Below are positions 8,286-17,787 of a stretch of DNA of 64,000 nt, in pieces. The stretch is from NCBI GenBank assembly GCA_002337125.1, contig DDFJ01000002.1:124001-188000 (forward strand), written 5' to 3'. The notes beneath the pieces are model-generated. The model had not been told where the DNA came from and searched no databases. It saw only the letters and a program-made list of their open reading frames with translations. Position numbers and translations under genes: made by a program. The stretch's first letter is position 1. Every line of letters starts with the position of its first letter. This stretch comes from Chitinophagaceae bacterium UBA1931 (GTDB lineage: Bacteria; Bacteroidota; Bacteroidia; Chitinophagales; Chitinophagaceae).

Positions 8286-9119
8286 TTAAATCAGGATGAA
8301 TAAACTCAGCAAGGCCGCCAGGATTAACACCCCGTCAACTATTCCCAGGTAAAAGTATTCGCCGGTTTGTTTTTTTGATTTATTAAGCAGGTAAACAAGC
8401 ACAAAGCCGGGTATTAACTGCAACAGGTGAATGTAATTATGAAAACGAGCAGCCAGTACAAAAACAGTAAAGAAATACACGATTACATTCAGCCAGAAGA
8501 AAAGCGTAAACTGTTTTTCATTCATAAGGTTGGCAGGGGTATGCACTCCCGATTCAAAATCCTGTATTTTATCACGGTAATCAAAAATCATAGTGGCAAG
8601 CGAAACCAGCATCATCCGGTTCATAAACAGGAAAATTTCATTCAGCTGCGGATCCACTTTAAAAAATGCGAGTGGCAATACAACTGTTACGTACGACCAT
8701 ACAAATCCAATAAAATAGCTTTTCTTGAATGTAAGTAAGGCCGGCAGCTTTACAGGTTTTTTAAGCAGTAAAGGTCCTGTATACGTGAAATTGATGATGA
8801 TTGATATAATAATGAGATGAGTAACCGATCTGATCTTCCACCAAAACCAAAGCATCAGCAATAATGTAACAAGATTAAACAGCAGATTGAACGATTTCTG
8901 TTGACGAAACCATGTTAATTGGCCTGAATCGTTATTCTTTTGTGCGGCAAGGGTAAAGTGCACATTGTAACTAAATAATGTTGCTAGAAATACAAATGAA
9001 ATCAGCGTGAGCGGATAATCAAAAATAGAGTAGAATAACTTGGTTTGCACACAAAGTGCAGCAGCACATAATGCAATAATGATGTGATGATAGAATAGAA
9101 AGCGGATGAAACGTTGCAT
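8286..9119 (-). CDS. UbiA-like prenyltransferase family membrane protein
   Basis: A 277-residue protein with about eight hydrophobic segments. The pattern FDYRDKIQDFESGVHTPANLM near residue 185 resembles the second Asp-rich motif of UbiA prenyltransferases (DxxxD followed by G-x-x-T). The first Asp-rich motif, expected after helix 2, is degenerate (YNVHFTLAAQKN), so activity on a prenyl diphosphate is uncertain. It lies 24 bp after the M42 peptidase start, on the same strand, downstream of a lipoprotein gene. A divergent UbiA paralogue is the best call. Confidence 0.6.
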   Translation of the reverse strand: MQRFIRFLFYHHIIIALCAAALCVQTKLFYSIFDYPLTLISFVFLATLFSYNVHFTLAAQKNNDSGQLTWFRQQKSFNLLFNLVTLLLMLWFWWKIRSVTHLIIISIIINFTYTGPLLLKKPVKLPALLTFKKSYFIGFVWSYVTVVLPLAFFKVDPQLNEIFLFMNRMMLVSLATMIFDYRDKIQDFESGVHTPANLMNEKQFTLFFWLNVIVYFFTVFVLAARFHNYIHLLQLIPGFVLVYLLNKSKKQTGEYFYLGIVDGVLILAALLSLFILI

Positions 9120-9143
9120 CTGCTTTATGTTGGTTAATGGTTA

Positions 9144-9614
9144 CTACGGAAATGCAATCACACTTGTTTTAAGCGTATCACTCTTATTTCCGGCTTTATC
9201 TTTTACAACGAATGTGAAATAGGATGTGTCTTTTCGGGGCGAACAGGCTGGTCCGCCAAGCAATCCATAACCGGCAACACTAATCGTTGCAAACTTTACA
9301 ACAAAAGTTGTTTTTTGGTTGGTATTAGTAGGGTAGCTGGGTATTTTATAGTTAAAATTGCTGAGGATTGAATTGCTGGGACAAGGAATTTTGGCTGCAT
9401 CAACTTTTTGCATAAAAATGCTGTCTGTAACATCACCTTCCTTATCGGTTACCTCAAATTCAATTTCAACTGCAGTACCGGTGCCGTTTACAGTAGTAAT
9501 CTGCCCTACTTTAATATTTTTCTGCTTTAGCTGGGGAACAGTTTTATATCGATCTTTCTTACATCCTGCAAGGATGCCGATTAATATGAAAAGAAGTAAT
9601 AGTTTTGCCTTCAT
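9144..9614 (-). CDS. Hypothetical lipoprotein
   Basis: A 156-residue protein with a clear lipoprotein signal: MKAKLLLLFILIGILAGCKKD, with Cys18 as the likely lipidation site. The rest looks like a small beta-rich domain: VEIEFEVTDKEGDVTDSIF and YFTFVVKDKAGNKSDTLKT suggest Ig- or cadherin-like repeats with calcium-loop-like acidic turns. No enzyme motif is seen. It is followed 24 bp later by the UbiA-like gene on the same strand. Confidence 0.7.
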   Translation of the reverse strand: MKAKLLLLFILIGILAGCKKDRYKTVPQLKQKNIKVGQITTVNGTGTAVEIEFEVTDKEGDVTDSIFMQKVDAAKIPCPSNSILSNFNYKIPSYPTNTNQKTTFVVKFATISVAGYGLLGGPACSPRKDTSYFTFVVKDKAGNKSDTLKTSVIAFP

Positions 9615-9663
9615 TGAGAGTTGTTCTTATTTCAAATTTAAGCATTAATACAGCATTAAAAAA

Positions 9664-10644
9664 TTGAATCCTGCTTTTGTTAACAATCTTTTTGACCTGA
9701 ACGCTGCATCATTTAATCATGCAGCAGTTGAAGCATTTCGTTTTCAGCTGGCAGAAAATGACATTTACCAAACATTTTACAAGATGCTTGGTAAAAATGA
9801 TTGGTTGGCTGGCAGTGTAACTGAAATTCCTTTCTTACCAATCAGTTTTTTCAAAACCCATTCCGTTGTAAGTACAAAGTTCCAGCCTGAAGCAGTTTTT
9901 GAAAGCAGTGGTACATCGCAAACCATTCAAAGCAGGCATTACGTTAAATCGCTTGAGTTGTACGAACAATCTTTTTTTAAAGCATTTGAATTGAATTACG
10001 GAAAACCTGAAAACTACTGTATTCTTGGTTTGCTTCCTTCTTACCTTGAGCGTCAGCACTCATCGCTGGTTTACATGGTAAAACGCCTGATGGATAAAAG
10101 TCAACACCCGGCAAATGGATTTTATTTGAACGAGTGGGATAGTTTGCACGAAACATTGCAGCAGATGAATGCCAATAAGCAACCGGTTATTTTATTTGGT
10201 GTAACATTTGGCTTGCTCGATTTTGCAGAAAAATACAAGTTAAACTGTACCAACACAATCATTGTTGAAACCGGTGGAATGAAAGGCAGGCGAGAAGAGC
10301 TGACAAGAGAAGAAGTACACAAACGGTTAAAAGAAAGTTTTGCAGTTGAATCAGTACATTCAGAATATGGAATGACAGAACTGATGAGCCAGGCTTATTC
10401 AAAAGCTGATGGATTATTCCGCTGTCCTCCCTGGATGAAAGTGTTTGTGCGTGATGAAGACGATCCACAATTGATAAAAACAACAGGAAGAGGGGCGATC
10501 AATATTATTGACCTTGCAAATATTTATTCCTGCTGCTTTATTGCAACCGATGATGTAGGTGAAGTTTACGGAGATGGAAGTTTTAAAGTGCTTGGACGAA
10601 TTGATAACAGCGACATCAGGGGATGCAGCTTACTTGCTTTATAA
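9664..10644 (+). CDS. LuxE-like acyl-protein synthetase / acyl-activating domain protein
   Basis: A 326-residue protein related to LuxE and the phenylacetate-CoA-ligase fold of adenylate-forming enzymes. The phosphate-loop-like motif FESSGTSQTIQSRHYV is visible near residues 79-94, followed by VETGGMKGRR, HSEYGMTELMSQAY and a C-terminal ATDDVGEVYGDGSFKVLGRID typical of the hinge. The frame has no ATG before the first conserved residues; a stop lies at 9646, leaving TTG at 9664 as the likely start. No LuxC or LuxD partner is adjacent, so the acyl substrate is unknown. The next gene starts 18 bp later and may be co-transcribed. Confidence 0.75.
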   Translation: MNPAFVNNLFDLNAASFNHAAVEAFRFQLAENDIYQTFYKMLGKNDWLAGSVTEIPFLPISFFKTHSVVSTKFQPEAVFESSGTSQTIQSRHYVKSLELYEQSFFKAFELNYGKPENYCILGLLPSYLERQHSSLVYMVKRLMDKSQHPANGFYLNEWDSLHETLQQMNANKQPVILFGVTFGLLDFAEKYKLNCTNTIIVETGGMKGRREELTREEVHKRLKESFAVESVHSEYGMTELMSQAYSKADGLFRCPPWMKVFVRDEDDPQLIKTTGRGAINIIDLANIYSCCFIATDDVGEVYGDGSFKVLGRIDNSDIRGCSLLAL

Positions 10645-10662
10645 TTCAATCAACAAAACGGT

Positions 10663-11610
10663 ATGTTAAGTGATAAAATAGAAATGTTCAGGAACCGCTT
10701 AATAAAAGTGTATAAACACAGGAGTAAGCTGGCAAAAAAAATGAACGTTTCCTGTTACCGTTTATACGATAAAGACCTGCCCGAGTTTCCTGTCAGTATA
10801 GATATATACGGCCCGAAAGTTTGTTTAAGTGAATACAGGGCCAAGCATCATTTAACGGAAGAAGAACATGCTTCATGGCTTGATGAAACAATAAAAGTTA
10901 TTGCAGATGTGTTGCATGTGCCTGATGAAGATATTTATACAAAAGAGCGGAAAAGAAAAACAGATCGTTTGTCGCAGTACCAGAAGAATGCAGATGAGAA
11001 AGAATTTTTTGAAGTAGAAGAAAATGGATTGAAATTCCTGGTGAATCTTTCCGATTACCTGGATACAGGATTATTTCCCGATCATCGTATTACACGTAAG
11101 ATGGTGATGGACGAATCAAAAGGGAAAAAGGTACTGAACCTGTTTGCTTATACAGGAGCATTTAGTGTGTATGCTGCAGCAGGCGGTGCTGATGAAGTGG
11201 TTACTGTTGATCTCTCAAATACATACATCGAATGGGCAAAAAAGAATTTTGAAATCAATTTTCTTGTCGACCGGCAAAAGTACAAGTTTGAAGTAGCTGA
11301 TGTTTTGCAATACATGCACACACTTACCCCGCAATCTTTTGATCTGGTGATAATGGACCCTCCCACCTTCAGCAACAGTAAAAAAATGAAAGATTTTTTA
11401 GACATTCAGCAGGACCATGTTGAATTGCTGAACCTTGCTTTAAAGGCAATGAAACCGGGGGCAGTAATGTACTTCAGTAACAACGCAAGAAAATTTCAAC
11501 TGCATGAAAATGAAATCCATGCATCATCGATAAAAGATATTACACGCTCAACAACTCCCTTTGATTTTGAGGGAAAACTGCAGCGATGGTGCTGGAGAAT
11601 GATTAAATAA
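10663..11610 (+). CDS. Class I 23S rRNA methyltransferase, RlmK/RlmI-like
   Basis: A 315-residue methyltransferase matching the RlmK half of RlmL/RlmK: MFRNRLIKVYKHRSKLAK and CYRLYDKDLPEFPVSIDIYG at the start, then NLSDYLDTGLFPDHR, the SAM loop VLNLFAYTGAFSVYAAAGGA, VVTVDLSNTYIEWA and the catalytic DPPTFSNS. That family makes m7G2069 in 23S rRNA of E. coli; here the RlmL half is absent, so the exact target is inferred. It follows the LuxE-like gene by 18 bp. Confidence 0.88.
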   Translation: MLSDKIEMFRNRLIKVYKHRSKLAKKMNVSCYRLYDKDLPEFPVSIDIYGPKVCLSEYRAKHHLTEEEHASWLDETIKVIADVLHVPDEDIYTKERKRKTDRLSQYQKNADEKEFFEVEENGLKFLVNLSDYLDTGLFPDHRITRKMVMDESKGKKVLNLFAYTGAFSVYAAAGGADEVVTVDLSNTYIEWAKKNFEINFLVDRQKYKFEVADVLQYMHTLTPQSFDLVIMDPPTFSNSKKMKDFLDIQQDHVELLNLALKAMKPGAVMYFSNNARKFQLHENEIHASSIKDITRSTTPFDFEGKLQRWCWRMIK

Positions 11611-11727
11611 AATTTACATCTGACGTAGATTTACGAGAATCCTATAGGGAAAAAACAAGCTCAATTAATTGCAGTTTATAGGGAATTGACTTAATTTTTC
11701 GTTTTCAATGAACCCAAATCCATAACT

Positions 11728-13950
11728 ATGAAACTGCTTTTCGACTCTGTCAATAAAAATCTCCGTTATAAGCAGGTTACAGCATTTGTTACAGTGGTTC
11801 TCATTTTATTCGTTGGTATTGCTGTTAATTATCTTGTTGAATTAAAAATGCTTCATTCAGTTCAGGAGCATACTTCAAAAAATGATTCCATCATTCAGCA
11901 CGAAAAATATTTGCAGTTAATTGAAAAAACAGTCTTTTTAATCACACAAAGCGAAAACAATCTAGAAAATTATCTTCGTACAAATGATCCTGTAAAACTC
12001 GATGATTATTTAAAAAATGTAAACAGCGTAAAAAAGAATATTACAGAAGTTAAGACTTCTTATGAAGGTAATGTTCCGAAATATCTGATAAACATTTTTA
12101 TCCATAAAGCACAAAACCAGGTTGATCTTAATAACAACGTAATGCGTACTTACCAGACAAACGGAAGTACAGTTGCATTGCAGTTGATTGATAATCCCGA
12201 CAGGCGAACAGCATTAAAAGAATTATCATTCAGTGCACAGGAGCTGGTTAATAAACTAAGTTTAAAAATTGCATTCCTGAATAATGAAATCAGTGCCGAT
12301 AAAACCAAAATGCTTGAACTCGACAGGAAATGGAATATTCTTTCGTTGGTTTTTATGTCGCTGATTGCATTTTTTGTGATGTATAAAATGTATGAAACAA
12401 ATAAGCTGAACCGATCTTTGCAAATTGCAGTGCAAAAAGAACAACAGGCGCAAATGGCAAAAGACCAGTTTGTTTCAAATGTTACACACGAACTGCGTAC
12501 ACCGCTTAATTCAATCATTGGTTATACCAATCTGCTGTTAAAGAAAGAACATTCGTATGAAACCCGCCAATGGATACAGGCAATGAAAGTTTCAGGAAAC
12601 CTGCTGATGGAGGTTATTAACGATGTGCTGGATTATTCAAAACTTGAATCGGGATACATACAGTTTGCAAAAGATCCTTTTAACCTGCGGGATGTTCTCA
12701 ATAATCTTTCTAAGGTAATGCAGGTACGTGCTGAAAGTAAAAATCTTGATTTTGTAACTGATATTGATACACAGGTTCCTGTTGAATTTACAGGTGATGA
12801 ACGTAAACTGATGCAGGTGCTCGTTAATCTCTGCGGAAACTCAATCAAGTTTACCGAAAACGGTTTTATTAAAGTACATGTTTCTTTATTAAAGCGAAAT
12901 ACAAACCGCTGCTGGATACAATTCATCATTACTGATTCAGGTGTTGGTATTGAAGAATCAAAATTGCCCTACATATTCGAACGGTTTTACCAGGTTGAAA
13001 CCGGGCAAACAAAAAAATATGTGGGAACAGGACTTGGATTGCCTATTGTAAAACAGTTAGTGGAAATGCAAGGTGGTATGATAGATGTGTCGTCTGTTTA
13101 TGGAAAAGGAACAACATTTACGGTTGTTATTCCGTATACTGAAAATGTAAATATCACTAAAGAAAAGCAAAACAGTTTACAGGAGTTTAAAGTGTATCAT
13201 AAAGAAGGAAAGAAAAAACATATTCTTGTAGTTGATGATAATGAAATGAACCGTGATTTGATGGGCTTTATTTTGCGGCAGGGAAACTTCAGTTTTGATA
13301 ATGCTGAAAACGGGCTCGTTGCATTGCGTTTGCTGAAAGAAAAGAAATATGATTTTGTATTGATGGATGTGCAGATGCCCGGCTTATGCGGAATTGAAAC
13401 AACAAAAAAGATACGCAGTGAACTTCAGCTTCAAACCCCTGTTATTGGATTAAGTGCATACAGCTTGCCGGAAGAACAACAAGCCAGCATCAATGCAGGA
13501 ATGAATGCTTATCTCACCAAGCCGGTTGATGAAACAAAACTGTTTGAATTATTGGATTATTACGCAGATTCAGATACACAGGAGCCACAAAATTTACAAC
13601 TGAAATTAATTAATGTAACCTACCTGAATAAAATAACAGGCGGTAACAGGGAAAATATTGAACATCTCATCAGCCAGGCATTTACAGCTTTGCCCAATGA
13701 AATGAAACAACTGCAGGAGTGGTTTGCCAGCGACAATGAAAAAAAGATGAAGGAAATTGCGCACAACATGAAAACCACACTGCATATACTGGGAGTTAAG
13801 GAAGCAGTATCAGAAAAAGTAAAAGTGCTGGAAAAAGCTGATCTTACTAAAATAAGCGACAAAGAAAAAGTAACAACACTGCTCAATGAACTTGATTTTT
13901 CTGTGAAAGAAGTGTTGCAGGAATTGAAAGATTACCTTGAAGCAGCATAA
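11728..13950 (+). CDS. Hybrid histidine kinase with receiver and Hpt domains
   Basis: A 740-residue sensor holding a whole phosphorelay. There is a transmembrane helix at residues ~18-38, an extracytoplasmic CHASE3-like helical domain to ~200, a second helix at ~203-219 and a short coil. HisKA follows with His254 in FVSNVTHELRTPLN, then the ATPase domain (N box NLCGNSIKFTENG; DSGVGIEESKLPYIF; GTGLGLPIVKQL). A receiver has Asp503/Asp504 and phospho-acceptor Asp547 (FVLMDVQMPG). A C-terminal Hpt has His679 in AHNMKTTLHILG; the usual Gly after the Lys is Thr. No response regulator lies next to it, so its output partner is elsewhere. Confidence 0.93.
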   Translation: MKLLFDSVNKNLRYKQVTAFVTVVLILFVGIAVNYLVELKMLHSVQEHTSKNDSIIQHEKYLQLIEKTVFLITQSENNLENYLRTNDPVKLDDYLKNVNSVKKNITEVKTSYEGNVPKYLINIFIHKAQNQVDLNNNVMRTYQTNGSTVALQLIDNPDRRTALKELSFSAQELVNKLSLKIAFLNNEISADKTKMLELDRKWNILSLVFMSLIAFFVMYKMYETNKLNRSLQIAVQKEQQAQMAKDQFVSNVTHELRTPLNSIIGYTNLLLKKEHSYETRQWIQAMKVSGNLLMEVINDVLDYSKLESGYIQFAKDPFNLRDVLNNLSKVMQVRAESKNLDFVTDIDTQVPVEFTGDERKLMQVLVNLCGNSIKFTENGFIKVHVSLLKRNTNRCWIQFIITDSGVGIEESKLPYIFERFYQVETGQTKKYVGTGLGLPIVKQLVEMQGGMIDVSSVYGKGTTFTVVIPYTENVNITKEKQNSLQEFKVYHKEGKKKHILVVDDNEMNRDLMGFILRQGNFSFDNAENGLVALRLLKEKKYDFVLMDVQMPGLCGIETTKKIRSELQLQTPVIGLSAYSLPEEQQASINAGMNAYLTKPVDETKLFELLDYYADSDTQEPQNLQLKLINVTYLNKITGGNRENIEHLISQAFTALPNEMKQLQEWFASDNEKKMKEIAHNMKTTLHILGVKEAVSEKVKVLEKADLTKISDKEKVTTLLNELDFSVKEVLQELKDYLEAA

Positions 13951-14019
13951 AAGTCTTATTAAGTCGTTTACTTTCAATTTTGTTTTTCTTCTGCTATATT
14001 GTAATCAAATACGATTGCT

Positions 14020-14718
14020 ATGCAAAAAGTTGTTACCGGTGCACAGGCGGCTATCAGCGATATTGCCGACGGTTCAATAATTATGATTGGCGGCTTTGGC
14101 TTGTGCGGTATCCCCGAAAATTGTATTTCAGCTTTAGTTAAGAAAGGAGTTAAAAATCTTACCTGTATTTCAAACAATGCAGGCGTTGATGATTTTGGCA
14201 TTGGCTTGATGCTGAAACAAAAGCAGGTGCGTAAAATGATTTCATCTTACGTTGGCGAAAATGAAGAATTTGAACGCCAACTGCTGAGTGGCGAACTGGA
14301 GGTTGAATTAATTCCGCAGGGAACATTAGCTACACGATGCATGGCTGCTGGTTATGGAATGCCTGCCATATTTACTCCGGCAGGTGTGGGAACGGAAGTT
14401 GCAGAAGGAAAAGAAATCAGAACTTTTAACGGCAAAGATTATTTACTGGAATATGCTTTTGATGCAGATTATGCAATTGTAAAAGCATGGAAGGGAGATA
14501 CGATGGGTAATCTCGTTTACAAAGACACAGCCCGCAACTTTAACCCGTTGATGGCAATGGCAGGAAGAATTACTATTGCTGAAGTGGAAGAGCTTGTTGA
14601 TGCAGGGCAACTTCACCCCAATGAAATTCATACACCGGGAATTTATGTGCATCGTATTTTCCAGGGAACTGATTATGAAAAGCGGATTGAAAAACGAACA
14701 ACAAGAAAACAAATGTAA
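14020..14718 (+). CDS. scoA: 3-oxoacid CoA-transferase subunit A
   Basis: Alpha subunit of a heteromeric succinyl-CoA:3-ketoacid (or acetate/acetoacetate) CoA-transferase, which moves CoA between succinyl-CoA and acetoacetate. The 232-residue length is normal. The CoA-binding motif IIMIGGFGLCGIPENCI is near residue 30, followed by LTCISNNAGVDDFGIG and GVGTEVAEGKE. Subunit B starts 28 bp after its stop. The pair supports ketone-body, branched-chain or PHB-type acid use. Which acyl donor is used cannot be told from sequence. Confidence 0.92.
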   Translation: MQKVVTGAQAAISDIADGSIIMIGGFGLCGIPENCISALVKKGVKNLTCISNNAGVDDFGIGLMLKQKQVRKMISSYVGENEEFERQLLSGELEVELIPQGTLATRCMAAGYGMPAIFTPAGVGTEVAEGKEIRTFNGKDYLLEYAFDADYAIVKAWKGDTMGNLVYKDTARNFNPLMAMAGRITIAEVEELVDAGQLHPNEIHTPGIYVHRIFQGTDYEKRIEKRTTRKQM

Positions 14719-14745
14719 TGATCTGACAATTTTCAAATTGCTGCT

Positions 14746-15402
14746 ATGTCTTTAACAAAAGAACAAATTGCCCAACGTATTGCACAGGAGTTGAAAGATG
14801 GTTATTACGTTAACCTCGGCATTGGCATTCCAACACTTGTTGCAAATTATATTCCTGCAGGAATACAGGTTGTATTGCAAAGCGAAAACGGTTTGTTGGG
14901 GATGGGCCCATTTCCATTTGAAGGAGAAGAAAACCCTGATTTGATTAATGCCGGAAAACAAACAATTACCACATTACCCGGCTCAGCATTTTTTGATAGT
15001 GCAATGAGCTTTGGAATGATCCGTGCCGGAAAGGTTGACTTAACTGTTTTAGGCGCAATGGAAGTAAGCGAACAGGGCGATATTGCCAACTGGAAAATTC
15101 CGGGTAAGATGGTGAAGGGAATGGGCGGAGCAATGGATCTTGTAGCCAGTGCAAAAAATATTATTGTGGGAATGATGCATACTAATCCGCAAGGCGAAAG
15201 CAAACTGTTGCCACAATGCAGTTTGCCTTTAACAGGAGTAAAATGTGTAAAGAAGATTGTAACAGATCTTGCAGTGCTTGATATCACAAGTGAGGGTTTC
15301 AGGTTAATTGAAACAGCACCGGGTATTTCTGTTGATGAAGTGGTTTTAAAAACAGCTGGAAAAATTACCGTTGCTGAAGATGTGAAAGAAATGATTTTTT
15401 AA
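14746..15402 (+). CDS. scoB: 3-oxoacid CoA-transferase subunit B
   Basis: Beta subunit carrying the catalytic glutamate, Glu47, in the signature SENGLLGMGPFP; it forms the covalent glutamyl-CoA intermediate. The 218-residue length is typical. Also present are NLGIGIPTLVANYIP at the start and LPGSAFFDSAMSFGMIRAGK in the middle. Together with the preceding gene it forms a two-gene operon closed by a bidirectional terminator. Confidence 0.93.
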   Translation: MSLTKEQIAQRIAQELKDGYYVNLGIGIPTLVANYIPAGIQVVLQSENGLLGMGPFPFEGEENPDLINAGKQTITTLPGSAFFDSAMSFGMIRAGKVDLTVLGAMEVSEQGDIANWKIPGKMVKGMGGAMDLVASAKNIIVGMMHTNPQGESKLLPQCSLPLTGVKCVKKIVTDLAVLDITSEGFRLIETAPGISVDEVVLKTAGKITVAEDVKEMIF

Positions 15403-15424
15403 TGTATTCTCTTCTTAAAAAATA

Positions 15425-15453
15425 AAAGGCTGCTTCAATTGAAGCAGCCTTTT
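15425..15453. terminator. Bidirectional terminator
   Basis: A 12-bp stem AAAGGCTGCTTC with AATT loop and GAAGCAGCCTTT arm, flanked by A-rich and T-rich runs on both sides. It lies between the convergent CoA-transferase and symporter operons and should work in both directions. Confidence 0.88.
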
Positions 15454-15474
15454 ATTATAGTAAAGATTGGTTTT

Positions 15475-15681
15475 TTATTTGTCTTTCTTTTTACCAAGCT
15501 TGGTTGTAAGCAGCATAATGCCACCAAACAGCAGCATTCCAATACCCGACCAAAGGTTTACATTAATGCTGAAAGATTTTGTGTACATATCAGCATTGCC
15601 ACTTGTTGTTAAACCATAAATCGTTAACAAAACTCCAAGTACGCTGAACAAAAAGCCAATGGGAATTCTTATATCTAACAT
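15475..15681 (-). CDS. Small two-helix membrane protein downstream of the SSS symporter
   Basis: A 68-residue protein with two hydrophobic helices (about residues 7-25, IGFLFSVLGVLLTIYG, and 42-58, WSGIGMLLFGGIMLLTT) and a lysine-rich C terminus. It starts 18 bp after the symporter stop, so it is almost certainly co-transcribed. No known motif is seen. Several secondary transporters have a small membrane partner, which makes an accessory role plausible but unproven. Confidence 0.7.
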   Translation of the reverse strand: MLDIRIPIGFLFSVLGVLLTIYGLTTSGNADMYTKSFSINVNLWSGIGMLLFGGIMLLTTKLGKKKDK

Positions 15682-15699
15682 AAAATTGTATTTAAAGGA

Positions 15700-17427
15700 T
15701 TACCAGAATAAAATTGATAAAACAACTAAAATTGCCAGCACTAAAATTGCCAGTGTGCTGGTTTTATTATACCAGGCTACATCTTCTTCTTTTACTTTTG
15801 GTGTAAGAGAATAAACGAGTCCTTTCAGTTCATCATCTGATTTCTTTTGTGCTGTTGATAATGAAATCACAACAGCAATAATTGCAGCTGATGCACACGC
15901 ATAAATGGCTGTCCAGAAGTTCTGGGCCATTTCAACCGGGTAAACTTTTAAAACAGCGATCCAGCCACCTTTTACCATTGTCGTTGCACCTTCAGGAATA
16001 GTTAAACCATGATGAAGAAGAGCTGTTAAAAAGCCTGCAAGTAATCCAATAAATGCACCATGACCTGTTGTACGTTTCCAGAACATACCAAGGAAGATAA
16101 TGGCAAATAAAGGCGCATTAATCATGGAGAATATTGTTTGCAAAAAGTCCATGATGTTACCAAACAAACCTGCGAGATAAGCAGCAGCAATACTAACCAA
16201 AACACCAAAGATGGTTGCAAGGCGTCCAACTTTCAGGTAATGTTTTGCATCGCCATCTTTATCGTTGGTTGCCGGCCTGATGTAGCTTTGATAAATATCA
16301 TAAGTCCATACTGTGTTAAACGCAGAAACGTTTCCTGCCATGCCCGACATAAATGATGCAAGCAATGCAGTAATACCAAGACCAAGTACACCAGTTGGTA
16401 AATAATGTTTCAGCAGCATGATGATGGTAAGATCATAATTAGGTTTACCGTTTTCTGTAATACTGAAACCAGATGCAGGATTGTTCATCAACACCAGTGC
16501 AATAATACCGGGAACAATAATCAGGAAAGGAATAAACATTTTAGGAATAGCACCAATCAACGGAGTTTTCTTTGCTGCAACAATTGATTCGGCAGCCATT
16601 GCTCTTTGTACAATCAAAAAATTTGTACACCAGTAACCGAATGATAATACAAAACCTAAACCTGCTGCAATGCCATACCATTCAACACCCATTGGGTTGG
16701 CGCCTGCGGCCCCCGTGTATTTCCACGTGGTGGTGTAGGTATCAGCAGCATAACCTTTTGCACTAACTATCGGGTCAAGACCTGCTTTTAATCCATCCCA
16801 TCCGCCCACTTCGTGTAAGCTGAGTAATACAACCGGTAACAAACCAATGATGATGATGAAGAACTGTAATACTTCATTATAAATAGCAGAGGATAAACCA
16901 CCAAGATATGTATAACCAAGAACGATTGCTGCCGAGAGGAAAAGACTAACATTAAAGTTCCAGCCCAATACTTTTTCCATCAGCAAAGCCAGAGCGTACA
17001 TGGAAATACCTGAAGCCAGAATTGTCATTACTGCAAACAGAATCGCATTCAAACCACGGGTCTTTTCATCGAACCTGAGTTTTAAATATTCAGGAACTGA
17101 CCTTGCTTTAGAACCGTAATAAAAGGGCATCATAAAAATTGCCAGGAACACCATTGCAGGAATTGCTCCAATCCAGTAAAAATGTGTGGTAAGCATTCCG
17201 TACTTGGCACCAGAACCGGTCATACCCATTACTTCAAGAGCACCAAGATTAGTGGAGATAAATGCAAGACCGGCAACCCATGCTGGCATGGAACGTCCGG
17301 CTTCAAGAAATGCGCTGGCATCTTTCATGTATCTTTTTAATACCCAGCCAATGCCCAATACGAAGAGGAAATAAATCGACATGATGGCATAGTCAATCCA
17401 TTGTAATTGAAACAGTGCATTATTCAT
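15700..17427 (-). CDS. Sodium:solute symporter (SSS/SGLT family)
   Basis: A 575-residue integral membrane protein of the sodium/solute symporter family, with about 13-14 hydrophobic helices. SSS marks include YFLFVLGIGWVLKRYMKDAS near the start, STNLGALEVMGMTGSGAKYG in helix 2, GYTYLGGLSSAIYNEVLQFF and SFMSGMAGNVSAFNTVWTYD. The subfamily is closest to sugar transporters of the vSGLT type by general appearance. Substrate is unknown. A conserved small membrane gene follows directly. The upstream 360 bp hold the promoter region. Confidence 0.9.
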   Translation of the reverse strand: MNNALFQLQWIDYAIMSIYFLFVLGIGWVLKRYMKDASAFLEAGRSMPAWVAGLAFISTNLGALEVMGMTGSGAKYGMLTTHFYWIGAIPAMVFLAIFMMPFYYGSKARSVPEYLKLRFDEKTRGLNAILFAVMTILASGISMYALALLMEKVLGWNFNVSLFLSAAIVLGYTYLGGLSSAIYNEVLQFFIIIIGLLPVVLLSLHEVGGWDGLKAGLDPIVSAKGYAADTYTTTWKYTGAAGANPMGVEWYGIAAGLGFVLSFGYWCTNFLIVQRAMAAESIVAAKKTPLIGAIPKMFIPFLIIVPGIIALVLMNNPASGFSITENGKPNYDLTIIMLLKHYLPTGVLGLGITALLASFMSGMAGNVSAFNTVWTYDIYQSYIRPATNDKDGDAKHYLKVGRLATIFGVLVSIAAAYLAGLFGNIMDFLQTIFSMINAPLFAIIFLGMFWKRTTGHGAFIGLLAGFLTALLHHGLTIPEGATTMVKGGWIAVLKVYPVEMAQNFWTAIYACASAAIIAVVISLSTAQKKSDDELKGLVYSLTPKVKEEDVAWYNKTSTLAILVLAILVVLSILFW

Positions 17428-17787
17428 TGTTTGTGAATTTTTGTTTTATATGTGAATGGTCGTTAATAATGCCGACAAAGCAATCTTTTTCAGAAAGCGT
17501 TTAAAGGTAATGTGCTATTTCAAATTAGCAATCATGAGTTATACATATTTTCTAACAAAGAAGAATTTGTCCCCCTATTTTGATGAAAACATGATACCTG
17601 TCAGAGGTGAATTTGCCTGTGATCAGTTGAGGAAAATGCTGAAATAATTAACTGGCTGTTGATTTGTTTCATAATCTATTCAAATCGTATCATGCTTACA
17701 ATTTGTAGTTTTGAAAAGGAAAGATGAAATGAATTTGTGAAGATGAAGCAACATTTTTGTTTCAGCATGTGTCAGCTATAAAAAGAA
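17428..17787. other. Divergent intergenic region
   Basis: 360 bp between the minus-strand symporter and a plus-strand lipoprotein. A 63-codon plus frame (17456-17647) has no family features and starts within the likely symporter leader, so I do not call it. No strong promoter, repeat or RNA is recognised. Confidence 0.5.
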
